Below are positions 1-6,007 of a DNA stretch of 11,810 nucleotides, one piece after another. The stretch's first letter is position 1. Every line of letters begins with the position of its first letter. The stretch comes from Acidimicrobiia bacterium. GTDB taxonomy: Bacteria; Actinomycetota; Acidimicrobiia; Spongiisociales; ZC4RG35. The notes under the pieces were generated by a model. That model did not search any database. It had not been told where the DNA came from and saw only the letters and a program-made list of their open reading frames with translations. Where the stretch lies: NCBI GenBank assembly GCA_003230435.1, contig QIDW01000133.1:1-11810 (forward strand). The letters are read 5' to 3'. The position numbers were made by a program, and so were the translations under genes.

Positions 1-363
1 GCAACGAGTGGCGTGCCTGCCTACACCGACGTTGGGGGCCACCTCTTCGAGAACGAGATCGACAGGATTCAGACTGCGGGGATCGGTTTTGGCTGTACTG
101 AGACCGAGTTCTGCCCAGATCGTCCGCTGGAGCGTGACGAGATGGCTGAACTCCTGGTGCGGGCGTTCGGCTATGAGAACCCGGATGGGACGGACTTCTT
201 CAACGACGACGATGCAAACCCCTTCGAGGAGTCCATCAACAAGTTGGCCAGTGCAGGGGTCACCATTGGGTGTAACCCCCCGGACGGGGATCAGTACTGC
301 CCGGACCGTCTTCTGAGCCGAGCGGAGATGGCCTCCTTCTTCGTGAGGGCCCTGGGTCTCTGA
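1..363 (+). CDS. C-terminal end of a protein with two S-layer homology (SLH) repeats, 5' truncated by the window edge
   Basis: The frame is open from base 1, so this is the end of a longer gene and the GTG at 13 is not needed as a start. The visible 120 residues are two SLH-like repeats of about 55 residues. The first runs from YTDVGGHLFENEI to VRAFGY and the second from FFNDDDANPFEESI to the end, VRALGL. Each has the pattern I..L..AG(I/V).(F/I)GC......(F/Y)CPDR.L.R.EMA..(L/F)VRA(F/L)G. SLH repeats usually tie exported proteins to the cell wall or S-layer. Each repeat carries a Cys pair (GC...CP), which fits an exported protein with disulfides and is common in SLH repeats of Acidimicrobiia-like actinobacteria. 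The N-terminal function is outside the window, so no role beyond surface attachment can be given. Confidence 0.85.
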   Translation, partial: ATSGVPAYTDVGGHLFENEIDRIQTAGIGFGCTETEFCPDRPLERDEMAELLVRAFGYENPDGTDFFNDDDANPFEESINKLASAGVTIGCNPPDGDQYCPDRLLSRAEMASFFVRALGL

Positions 364-383
364 CTAGCGTTTGATCAATCGAT

Positions 384-401
384 CAGCGGCTTGAGCCGCT
401 G
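384..401 (+). terminator. possible terminator hairpin after the SLH gene
   Basis: A perfect 7-bp inverted repeat, CAGCGGC and GCCGCTG with loop TTGA, begins 20 nt after the SLH stop codon. No T-run follows, so it would be a U-poor, actinobacterial-type terminator or only an mRNA 3' end stabiliser. A second short repeat, GGAGG and CCTCC, lies at 411-423. Confidence 0.4.
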
Positions 402-448
402 TAGACGTGCGGAGGAGCCCTCCATAGAGAGAATGGAGACGGGGATTC

Positions 449-901
449 GTGTTTAGCTTTGGTTTCTGGCAGAAGTGGCTATTCGGTTTTGGGCTCTATC
501 TCGTCGTGTTCGGGCTCATAATGGCGCTCTTCGGGCAGTCGAGACTGATGAACTTCGTGTTCAACAACCAGATCAACCCCGCTTTTTGGAGTTCGACGGA
601 GCTGTCCGCGGCCGCGGCGGAGTTTCAGGCATTCATATACGGTGTTCTCGGTGCCACGATTGTCGGATGGGGCGTCTTCCTCGCCTTCATCGCGCGCTAT
701 CCGTTCAAGGCGAGAGAGCCATGGGCGTGGAACTGCGTCGCTATCGGAGTGGTGATGTGGTTCGTCGTTGACACATTCGTCTCTATTCGCTTTGGTGTTG
801 GATTCAACGTGATGGTCAACATTGTCTTCCTCTCGCTAGCCCTATTCCCGTTGCTTTTCACAAGAACGCACTTCAGGGAAACGAACGCGACCCGGCCTTG
901 A
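449..901 (+). CDS. hypothetical four-helix membrane protein
   Basis: This encodes 150 residues from a GTG start, with GGAG at 435-438 as a somewhat distant ribosome binding site. About four hydrophobic spans are visible: residues 10-28, 60-82, 93-115 and 117-137. The loops are short and the tail is basic and polar, so it is an integral membrane protein of the cytoplasmic membrane. The stretch between helices 1 and 2 (SRLMNFVFNNQINPAFW) looks like an extracytoplasmic loop. I do not recognise the family and no catalytic motif is seen. It stands alone between the SLH gene and a convergent small gene, which gives no functional hint. Confidence 0.75.
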   Translation: MFSFGFWQKWLFGFGLYLVVFGLIMALFGQSRLMNFVFNNQINPAFWSSTELSAAAAEFQAFIYGVLGATIVGWGVFLAFIARYPFKAREPWAWNCVAIGVVMWFVVDTFVSIRFGVGFNVMVNIVFLSLALFPLLFTRTHFRETNATRP

Positions 902-938
902 GAGCGAGACCAGAGACAGGGCCGGCCCCAAGGAGTGG

Positions 939-1193
939 CTAGCTGCCGATCGCTTCGAGCATCCTCTCCAGGGCCGCGTCGTACGTGAGGGTCTGTGACT
1001 CACCGTCGCTCAGGTCCAACGTGATGGTGATCCGTGTGGGTGATGCATGGACGTAGACGCGGTCTGCATCGACCCCGTCGTCAAGCGCAACCGTGAAGCG
1101 GCTTGCCTTGAGGCTGGTGCGTAGGTCGCTGACTCTGAGGCCAAAGTCCTGCGCAACGGCTTTCAGCTCGTCTGCGTCCTCAATAGGGCTCAT
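939..1193 (-). CDS. small hypothetical protein, 84 aa
   Basis: The ORF runs from ATG (1193-1191) to a stop at 939 and encodes an acidic soluble protein with no membrane span. The first 30 residues are probably helical (DELKAVAQDFGLRVSDLRTSL). They are followed by alternating strand-like segments (RFTVALDD, RVYVHASPTRITITLDL) and a final helix (ALERMLEAIGS), an alpha-beta-alpha small domain. I do not recognise it. It converges on the membrane-protein gene ending at 901, with only 37 bp between them. It is kept as real because its composition is protein-like and a good -10 box (TAGAAT, 1211-1206) sits 12 nt before the ATG. No Shine-Dalgarno sequence is evident. Confidence 0.6.
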   Translation of the reverse strand: MSPIEDADELKAVAQDFGLRVSDLRTSLKASRFTVALDDGVDADRVYVHASPTRITITLDLSDGESQTLTYDAALERMLEAIGS

Positions 1194-1205
1194 GGTCGGT
1201 ACCCT

Positions 1206-1211
1206 ATTCTA
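1206..1211 (-). promoter_or_regulatory. possible -10 box of the 84-aa ORF
   Basis: TAGAAT on the minus strand matches TATAAT at five of six positions. It lies 12 nt upstream of the ATG at 1193, giving a transcript with a very short 5' end. No convincing -35 hexamer is seen at 16-18 nt. Confidence 0.3.
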
Positions 1212-1283
1212 ATCGGACCTCTTGAGCGGACCAGACGAAATCTCAGTAGAAGCTGCCCGTTGCGAGCGAATGACCATTGCGCC

Positions 1284-1466
1284 TCACCCTGATCGGCTCT
1301 GCCACCAGATCATCCCAGCCCCGGCAACCACCGCCCCCCCGCCCCAGAGCACCCACCATCCATTCCCGGTCATGAAGCTCTCGGGCGCGAACGCCACGTC
1401 GAAGCCCTGAAGAATCCAGATGAGCCCGGCGATTATGAGAATGATCCCGGAGGCGAGTCGGAGCAT
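1284..1466 (-). CDS. small two-helix membrane protein, 60 aa
   Basis: There are two hydrophobic spans: residues 4-20 (LASGIILIIAGLIWILQ) and 36-54 (GWWVLWGGGAVVAGAGMIW). A short loop containing SFMTGNGWW joins them and a basic tail follows. The pattern GLIWILQG...SFMTG...W is one I recognise from small uncharacterised membrane proteins common in actinobacteria. No function is known to me. The ATG is favoured over the longer overlapping minus-strand frame because it gives a compact two-helix protein and because TAGGCT lies exactly 6 nt before it, the spacing of leaderless actinobacterial genes. Its promoter region faces the aromatic-operon leader on the other strand. Confidence 0.72.
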   Translation of the reverse strand: MLRLASGIILIIAGLIWILQGFDVAFAPESFMTGNGWWVLWGGGAVVAGAGMIWWQSRSG

Positions 1467-1472
1467 TCGCTG

Positions 1473-1478
1473 AGCCTA
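1473..1478 (-). promoter_or_regulatory. -10-like box placed for a leaderless transcript of the 60-aa membrane protein
   Basis: TAGGCT (TAnnnT type) ends 6 nt before the ATG at 1466, so transcription would begin at or next to the start codon. No -35 match was found. The plus-strand TTGACA at 1481-1486 lies immediately behind it, so divergent promoters may share this segment. Confidence 0.35.
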
Positions 1479-1480
1479 TC

Positions 1481-1509
1481 TTGACATTTGGCGACAACCT
1501 GGCGAGCAT
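1481..1509 (+). promoter_or_regulatory. probable promoter of the aromatic leader and fusion gene
   Basis: A perfect -35 TTGACA is at 1481-1486. A 17-nt spacer leads to a poor -10, GAGCAT, at 1504-1509 (3 of 6 matches). Transcription would start near 1516, only a few bases before the leader ATG at 1520. The distance from TTGACA to the leader ATG is 33 nt, against 36 nt in the ilvB leader at the other end of the window. The weak -10 is the main doubt. Confidence 0.4.
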
Positions 1510-1519
1510 TCCCGCCAAC

Positions 1520-1597
1520 ATGCAGACGAACCGCCTCACGGTGCACTCCGGTGATAGCCTCGATCGCTTCTTCGGCTTCGTCTATTTCGGCGCTTAG
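1520..1597 (+). CDS. putative Phe/Tyr-rich leader peptide of the aromatic biosynthesis gene, 25 aa
   Basis: A short ORF runs from ATG 1520 to TAG 1597. Its last ten residues are RFFGFVYFGA: four Phe codons (all TTC) and one Tyr codon (TAT) within seven codons. The next gene downstream makes phenylalanine precursors. This is the logic of enterobacterial pheA leader peptides, where ribosome stalling on Phe codons senses charged tRNA-Phe. It has no Shine-Dalgarno sequence and would be translated from an almost leaderless mRNA if the TTGACA promoter is right. The stop codon lies at a GC-rich hairpin (1588-1602). The ORF ends 63 nt before the fusion gene. It is too short for codon statistics, so the call rests on the residue run, position and promoter. 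It could be chance, but an aromatic run exactly here is unlikely. Confidence 0.55.
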   Translation: MQTNRLTVHSGDSLDRFFGFVYFGA

Positions 1598-1602
1598 CGC
1601 CG
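1588..1602 (+). promoter_or_regulatory. hairpin over the stop codon of the Phe/Tyr leader
   Basis: A perfect 6-bp GC-rich stem, CGGCGC and GCGCCG with loop TTA, begins right after the last Phe codon, and the leader TAG starts in its loop. Only TTT follows, so it is at best a weak intrinsic terminator. A ribosome reaching the leader stop would melt it, whereas one stalled further upstream on the Phe codons would let it form. The regulatory sense cannot be settled by eye. Confidence 0.4.
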
Positions 1603-1650
1603 TTTACCTCACCTCCGCTGTTCGCTTTCCTACCCACTTCACCCTTCGTT
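1602..1650 (+). promoter_or_regulatory. C-rich, G-poor spacer between leader and fusion gene (possible Rho-loading or anti-SD segment)
   Basis: By my count these 49 nt hold about 21 C and only 5 G and form no obvious stem, the composition of Rho utilisation sites. The segment also contains CCTCA at 1607-1611, complementary to TGAGG (1651-1655), which includes the Shine-Dalgarno of the fusion gene. Either Rho-dependent attenuation or sequestration of the ribosome binding site is possible. Neither is proven. Confidence 0.3.
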
Positions 1651-1660
1651 TGAGGCACCC

Positions 1661-3709
1661 ATGAATGAATCCCAGAACCGACTCGATATAGACCAAATAA
1701 GAATCGACATCGACCACGTCGACAGTGAAATCGTCAATCTTCTCGCCGAGCGAAAAGGACTCAGCCTTCGGATGGCCCATGAGAAGGGTCGGGTCGACCA
1801 GCCTTCCAGGGATCAGAGCCGCGAAGAGGATCTGATCGCGAAACGAGTCGCATCCGGCCAGGATCACGATCTCGACTCGGGCCTGATAATCCAGGTCTGG
1901 AGAGCAATCGTCGACGACTCGGTTCGTGTCCAGCAGGAGGCCCTTGGCCGTGGTGCCGACGAGACGACAGGCGTCACCGTGGCGATTCAGGGCATCGAGG
2001 GCTCATATAGCTATCTGGCGTGTCAGCAGTACTTCGGCGCGAGAGGCACCGAAGTATCGGTTGTCACCTCCCGCACGTTCTCCGAAGCGATCCAGAACGT
2101 GCGCGACGGAAGAGCCGACGCGACGGTACTTCCCATGGAGAACACCACTTCGGGAGCGATCACGGAGGTATACGACCTTCTTCTCGAAAGTGGGCTCCAC
2201 CTGACAGGCGACATCAAGTTCAAGGTTCGCCACTGTCTGCTCGGCGTGCAAGGTGCTTCGATTGCTGACATGCGGAAGATCTACTGTCATACCCAGGCAG
2301 TCGCCCAGTGCTCGGAGTTTCTTGCGACGCTAGAAGACTGCGAGGTCGTTCATTTCAGTGACACCGCACTGTCCGGAAAGCGTATCAAGGATCTCAACGA
2401 CCCCTCGATTGGCGCGATCGCGTCTGAAGAGGCGGCCCGCCTTTTTGATCTAGAGGTGCTCAAGTCCGGGATCGCCAATCGCGAAGAGAACTACACCCGT
2501 TTCGTAGTGGTGGCCTCCGATCCGATCGACATCCCCGAAGGCGTCCCTGCCAAGACATCGATCGTCATGGCCGTTAGCAACCGCCCCGGCGCTCTCATGG
2601 ACGCCCTCGCCATATTCAGCGAGGGAGACATAAACCTCGTCAAGCTGGAGTCCCGTCCCATCCTCCACAATCCCAGGGAGGAACTGTTCTACGTCGACTT
2701 CGAAGGGGATGTGAGCGAGAAAACCGTTGACGCGGTCCTCAGCACCCTGATGAAAGAGGTTAGGTTCTTGAAAGTCCTTGGCAGCTACCCGTCGCGTGAC
2801 TTGCGGCAGAAACCCAAGCTCCGGACACCGGAGTCGAGACAGGTCAACGCCAGAGAGGCTCTTGTCGAGCCGTCGCCGACCACCGATGACCCAAAGGGTT
2901 ACAGGTTGGGGAGCCGGGGCCACAAGTCGTCCAGCACTGTTGTCGAGGTTGGCGGGGCAAGGTTCGGTGGTGACGATTTGGTGATGATCGCCGGCCCATG
3001 CGCAGTCGAGTCATGGGACCAGATTGTGGCGACTGCGAGGGAGGTGCGTGACGCCGGGGCCTCCGTTCTGCGCGGTGGGTGTTTCAAACCGAGGACTTCT
3101 CCATACTCGTTCCAAGGGCTCGGTCTCGAGGGTCTCGACATGCTCGCCGAGGCGGGGAAGACCTTTGGCCTGCCAGTGGTGACCGAGGTTCTTTCACCCG
3201 AAGATGTCGATGCTGTGGCGAAGAAATCGGACATTCTTCAGATCGGCACCAGGAACATGCAGAATTTCTCACTACTGGCAGCAGTGGGGAGGACCCATCG
3301 ACCCGTGCTGCTCAAGCGGGGGATGAGCTCTTCGTTGGACGAGTTGCTTCAGGCGGCCGAGTACATCCTGGCCGAGGGGAATCAACAGGTGATCCTTTGC
3401 GAACGAGGGATCAGGACTTTCGAGAGATCCACCAGGAACACCCTTGATCTCAGCGCGGTCCCGGTGCTGAAAAGCCGTACCCACCTTCCGGTGGTCGTCG
3501 ACCCTTCCCACGCCGCAGGAAGCCGAGATCTCGTGCCGCCGCTGGCGTTGGCCGCAGAGGCGGTCGGCGCTCACGGAATAATGGTCGAGATCCACCCGGA
3601 TCCCGACACAGCGCTCAGCGATGGGCCACAGTCACTGCACTTTCATCAGTTTGAGCACCTGATGGGAGCCCTTGGGATACCTCCCAACCGAAGAGTGTCC
3701 GGCGGGTAG
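1661..3709 (+). CDS. fusion of chorismate mutase, prephenate dehydratase, ACT domain and DAHP synthase
   Basis: A 682-residue cytosolic enzyme. Residues 7-95 are an AroQ chorismate mutase. R14, R31, K42, D51, R54, E55 and Q91 match the E. coli P-protein active-site set R11, R28, K39, D48, R51, E52, Q88, each offset by three. Residues 105-285 are prephenate dehydratase, with ENTTSG at 160 and the catalytic TRF at 279-281. Residues 297-375 are an ACT domain with the Phe-binding motifs GAL (310-312) and ESRP (330-333). After a polar linker (376-430), residues 438-672 form a type I-beta DAHP synthase: GPCAVES at 445, KPRTSPYSFQGLG at 476, LKRG at 551, DPSHAAG at 614. C447, H617, E643 and D654 keep the spacing of the Thermotoga metal ligands as I recall them. 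It should make DAHP from PEP and erythrose 4-phosphate, and turn chorismate via prephenate into phenylpyruvate. GAGG at 1652-1655, 5 nt before ATG, fixes the start. Confidence 0.95.
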   Translation: MNESQNRLDIDQIRIDIDHVDSEIVNLLAERKGLSLRMAHEKGRVDQPSRDQSREEDLIAKRVASGQDHDLDSGLIIQVWRAIVDDSVRVQQEALGRGADETTGVTVAIQGIEGSYSYLACQQYFGARGTEVSVVTSRTFSEAIQNVRDGRADATVLPMENTTSGAITEVYDLLLESGLHLTGDIKFKVRHCLLGVQGASIADMRKIYCHTQAVAQCSEFLATLEDCEVVHFSDTALSGKRIKDLNDPSIGAIASEEAARLFDLEVLKSGIANREENYTRFVVVASDPIDIPEGVPAKTSIVMAVSNRPGALMDALAIFSEGDINLVKLESRPILHNPREELFYVDFEGDVSEKTVDAVLSTLMKEVRFLKVLGSYPSRDLRQKPKLRTPESRQVNAREALVEPSPTTDDPKGYRLGSRGHKSSSTVVEVGGARFGGDDLVMIAGPCAVESWDQIVATAREVRDAGASVLRGGCFKPRTSPYSFQGLGLEGLDMLAEAGKTFGLPVVTEVLSPEDVDAVAKKSDILQIGTRNMQNFSLLAAVGRTHRPVLLKRGMSSSLDELLQAAEYILAEGNQQVILCERGIRTFERSTRNTLDLSAVPVLKSRTHLPVVVDPSHAAGSRDLVPPLALAAEAVGAHGIMVEIHPDPDTALSDGPQSLHFHQFEHLMGALGIPPNRRVSGG

Positions 3710-3715
3710 CCGGAC
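3697..3715 (+). terminator. hairpin across the stop codon of the fusion gene
   Basis: A perfect 7-bp stem, GTCCGGC and GCCGGAC around loop GGGTA, includes the TAG stop codon (3707-3709). No T-run follows. It may act as a U-poor terminator or protect the mRNA end. The next gene starts 45 nt downstream. Confidence 0.4.
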
Positions 3716-3759
3716 TTGCGGGCTGGCTGCATGATGTCACGCGGCTAACTTCTTGCGGC

Positions 3760-4119
3760 ATGAGCGAGCGTCTTGACGCCTGGATGGATGGGTATGTCCT
3801 GGCATGGAGTACCAACGAATCAGAGCACATTGCTGCACTGTTCACAGAGGATGCGGTCTATGACCCTCAGACTGCGGCAGGAGAATGGGACGGCCTATCT
3901 GAGATCATCGTCCGATGGCAGGAGACAGACGACGACGAAGACAACTGGGAGTTCGAGTGGCAACCGCTGGTCGATACAGACGAGCTCGCGTTGATCACGG
4001 GGCGGACGCGCTATAACGAGCCGCCAGTCAGCTATCGTAATTTGTTCGTTATCCGGTTTCGGGACGACGGCCGGTGTTACGACTTCACCGAGTGGTACAT
4101 CGAAGAGGGCGACTCGTGA
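3760..4119 (+). CDS. NTF2/SnoaL-like domain protein, 119 aa
   Basis: The length and pattern fit the SnoaL-like/NTF2 fold. An N-terminal helix (LDAWMDGYVLAWSTNESEHIAALF) is followed by TEDAVYDPQ, the typical 'FTEDAVY' strand, then W-rich strands (EFEWQPLV, ALITGRTRY, NLFVIRFRDDGRCYDFTEWYIEE). The C-terminal pattern of a curved sheet ending in F.EWY is usual for the family. These proteins are either small enzymes (isomerases, hydrolases, cyclases) or ligand-binding subunits, and the substrate cannot be told here. No signal peptide is present. The start lacks a Shine-Dalgarno sequence. TAACTT at 3746-3751 could be a -10 box, giving a short 5' end. The stop overlaps the GTG start of the patatin-like gene (GTGA), so the two are translationally coupled. 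Confidence 0.8.
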   Translation: MSERLDAWMDGYVLAWSTNESEHIAALFTEDAVYDPQTAAGEWDGLSEIIVRWQETDDDEDNWEFEWQPLVDTDELALITGRTRYNEPPVSYRNLFVIRFRDDGRCYDFTEWYIEEGDS

Positions 4120-4958
4120 GTGGAGCCATCAATACGGCTTACGTCCTTGGCGGTGGGGGACGCTGGGGTGCCGTAGAGGTCGGCATGCTCCGAGCTCTCA
4201 ACGACGCAGGTATTAAACCAGACATCATCCTCGGGACCTCGATCGGCGCCTTCAACGGATCAGTGATCGCCGATGATCCCGGCCCCGTCGGCGTACAGAG
4301 GTTGGCGGACTTCTGGGACGAACTGGCCGGCGCCGATCTTTTCCGAACCAGTGTGTTCAGCACGATAAAGAACGTGGCCACCCTTCAGCCGGCCATCCAC
4401 CGGTCTGCGGAGCTACAACTCTTTCTCGAGCACATGCACGGGTCACGAAAGCGCATAGAGGACCTGCAGGTTCCCTTCCAGTGTGTTGCGGCTTCGATTC
4501 AGAGTGCCGCCGAGCACTGGTTCACCGGGGGTCCACTGATTCCGGCGCTTCTCGCCTCTTCAGCCGTTCCTGTGCTTTTCCCTCCGGTCGAGATCGAGGG
4601 GGAGCACTTCTATGACGGCGGTCTGGTCAATTCGGTGCCCCTGGCACGAGCGGTGGACCTGGATGCCTCTGTGATCTACGTGCTTCAGGTGGGTCGTCTC
4701 GAGGCACCCCTGCGACCCCCCGAAAGACTGCATGAGGCAGCGCTGATCTCGTTCGAGATCGCCCGGCGCAACAGATACGCAACAGCTCTCGAGACGCTTC
4801 CAAAGGGTGTTGATGTCCACGTCTTGCCATCGGGGAACCCGGTTGAGTTCGATGATCGCCGCCAGTTGCGCTGGCGGGACACGGGAGACACCTCCGATCT
4901 GATTGATGGCGCATACACGGCGAGTGGGACGTATCTGAAGGAGAACGGGCTGTCATGA
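4116..4958 (+). CDS. patatin-like phospholipase
   Basis: A 280-residue protein of the bacterial patatin family (serine lipid acyl hydrolases with a Ser-Asp dyad). From the GTG at 4116 the oxyanion-hole motif GGGGRWG is at residues 12-18, the nucleophile elbow GTSIG has Ser42, and DGG has Asp167, in the order and spacing usual for RssA-like patatins. It probably releases fatty acids from membrane phospholipids or lysolipids. No signal peptide or membrane span is evident. GTG 4116 is chosen over the upstream ATG at 4074 because GAGGG (4105-4109) lies 6 nt before it, the family's N-terminus begins there, and it forms a GTGA overlap with the previous gene. The gene ends in an ATGA overlap with an acyltransferase, suggesting a deacylation-reacylation pair. 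Confidence 0.92.
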   Translation: MSGAINTAYVLGGGGRWGAVEVGMLRALNDAGIKPDIILGTSIGAFNGSVIADDPGPVGVQRLADFWDELAGADLFRTSVFSTIKNVATLQPAIHRSAELQLFLEHMHGSRKRIEDLQVPFQCVAASIQSAAEHWFTGGPLIPALLASSAVPVLFPPVEIEGEHFYDGGLVNSVPLARAVDLDASVIYVLQVGRLEAPLRPPERLHEAALISFEIARRNRYATALETLPKGVDVHVLPSGNPVEFDDRRQLRWRDTGDTSDLIDGAYTASGTYLKENGLS

Positions 4959-6007
4959 GAGGACCCCCTCCCCGGTGGATACGGCGTCTGTTGATCGATC
5001 CGGTCTTTGTGCTTGGAATGGGTGTGGTCGCGGTTTCTCTTCCGGTCGTGTTGGTCGCGGTGGCCTTCCTGTCGCGATATGTGCCCGGCAAGTGGCGGCC
5101 GCTTCGCATCATCTGGTTCCTTTTCCTGTACCTGGTTGTCGATGCCGCGGCGGTTATCGGGTTGTTCTTGCTCTGGATCGTCTCGGGGTTCGGGTGGAAG
5201 ATCCGATCGCCCGGATTCCAGAAGGCTCACTATCGGTTGTTTGGCTGGATGCTTCGCCGAGTTGTGGCATCTGCCAAGTTCACCTTCAAGGTCACAGTTG
5301 TTGCCGAAGGGGAGATTCCGAGGACAGTCGGAGGACGGCAGCGGCCGATCCTTGTGATGTCGCGGCACGCCGGCCCGGGAGACTCCATGCTGTTGATGGA
5401 TGGTCTCTACCACCGGTTCGGCCGAAAGCCTCGGATCGTTCTCAAGGAGTTTCTCCAGTGGGACCCGGCCATCGACATAATGCTCAATCGGCTCCCGTCC
5501 ACATTCGTTCCGGCCACTGGTAGGGCGGGTAATCCGGTTATCGAGGCCATTGAGGAGATGACCGCCTCCATGGATGCTGACTGTGCGTTTGTGATCTTCC
5601 CCGAAGGGGGCAACTACACCATCAAACGCCACCTGCGAGCCATTCAGAAACTAAAGGAAATCGGCCGCCCCGACTTGGCTGAGAGAGCCAAGAGTCTCAA
5701 GAACACTCTCCCACCAAAACCCAAGGGCGTGATGACGGCGCTTGCGGCAGCCCCTGACAAGACCGACGTGTTCTTTGTTGGCCATGCTGGACTGGAGACT
5801 CTGGTGTCTTTTGGCGACATTTGGCGGGGTATGCCGATGGACACTCATGTGGCGACGAAGACTTGGTATTTCCCGGCCGAGCGGATCCCGCCGCCAGAAG
5901 AGCAAGAGACGTGGCTCTATGACATTTGGGCCGAGATCGACGGTTGGATAACCGAGAAGTTGTCGGACACGGCCGAACCGTTTGATGACCACGACGATTA
6001 TCAGTAG
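4955..6007 (+). CDS. PlsC-like lysophospholipid/glycerol-phosphate acyltransferase with N-terminal membrane anchor
   Basis: A 350-residue protein. Residues 16-40 and 50-78 are hydrophobic spans that should anchor it in the cytoplasmic membrane. The LPLAT domain follows with motif I HAGPGD (His138, Asp143) in SRHAGPGDSMLL, a probable motif II region around residues 176-192, and motif III FPEGGNYT (215-222). The family moves an acyl group from acyl-CoA or acyl-ACP to a lysophospholipid or glycerol phosphate; the acceptor here is unknown. It is longer than a standard PlsC (about 240 residues) because of the two-span N-terminus and a C-terminal extension with an acidic tail (DDHDDYQ). It starts inside the patatin stop codon (ATGA), so the two are coupled. 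Its stop lies inside the convergent leuD gene. Confidence 0.9.
   Translation: MRGPPPRWIRRLLIDPVFVLGMGVVAVSLPVVLVAVAFLSRYVPGKWRPLRIIWFLFLYLVVDAAAVIGLFLLWIVSGFGWKIRSPGFQKAHYRLFGWMLRRVVASAKFTFKVTVVAEGEIPRTVGGRQRPILVMSRHAGPGDSMLLMDGLYHRFGRKPRIVLKEFLQWDPAIDIMLNRLPSTFVPATGRAGNPVIEAIEEMTASMDADCAFVIFPEGGNYTIKRHLRAIQKLKEIGRPDLAERAKSLKNTLPPKPKGVMTALAAAPDKTDVFFVGHAGLETLVSFGDIWRGMPMDTHVATKTWYFPAERIPPPEEQETWLYDIWAEIDGWITEKLSDTAEPFDDHDDYQ

Noticed and set aside
371..378. TTGATCAA palindrome after the SLH gene
   Set aside because: It is a single short palindrome with no second copy and no promoter nearby to regulate.
919..928. GGGCCGGCCC palindrome between the convergent genes
   Set aside because: It is perfectly palindromic with no loop and no T-run, so it cannot form a good hairpin. 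In high-G+C DNA it can arise by chance.
1243..1539. Minus-strand ORF of 98 codons overlapping the 60-aa membrane protein in another frame
   Set aside because: It has no hydrophobic pattern or family match, while the overlapping 60-aa frame shows a known two-helix pattern.
2450..2923. Minus-strand ORF of 157 codons opposite the aromatic fusion gene
   Set aside because: It is a shadow of the ACT and linker coding region, where the plus-strand motifs are unmistakable.
4074..4115. Upstream ATG as start of the patatin-like protein
   Set aside because: It would add a basic 14-residue tail inside the SnoaL-like gene. GTG 4116 has a good Shine-Dalgarno and a GTGA overlap.
4685..5632. Long minus-strand ORF (315 codons) opposite the patatin and acyltransferase genes
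   Set aside because: The translation is rich in charged and Pro/Arg/Asp runs without domain signals and lies antisense to clear motifs (HAGPGD, DGG). It is a high-G+C shadow.
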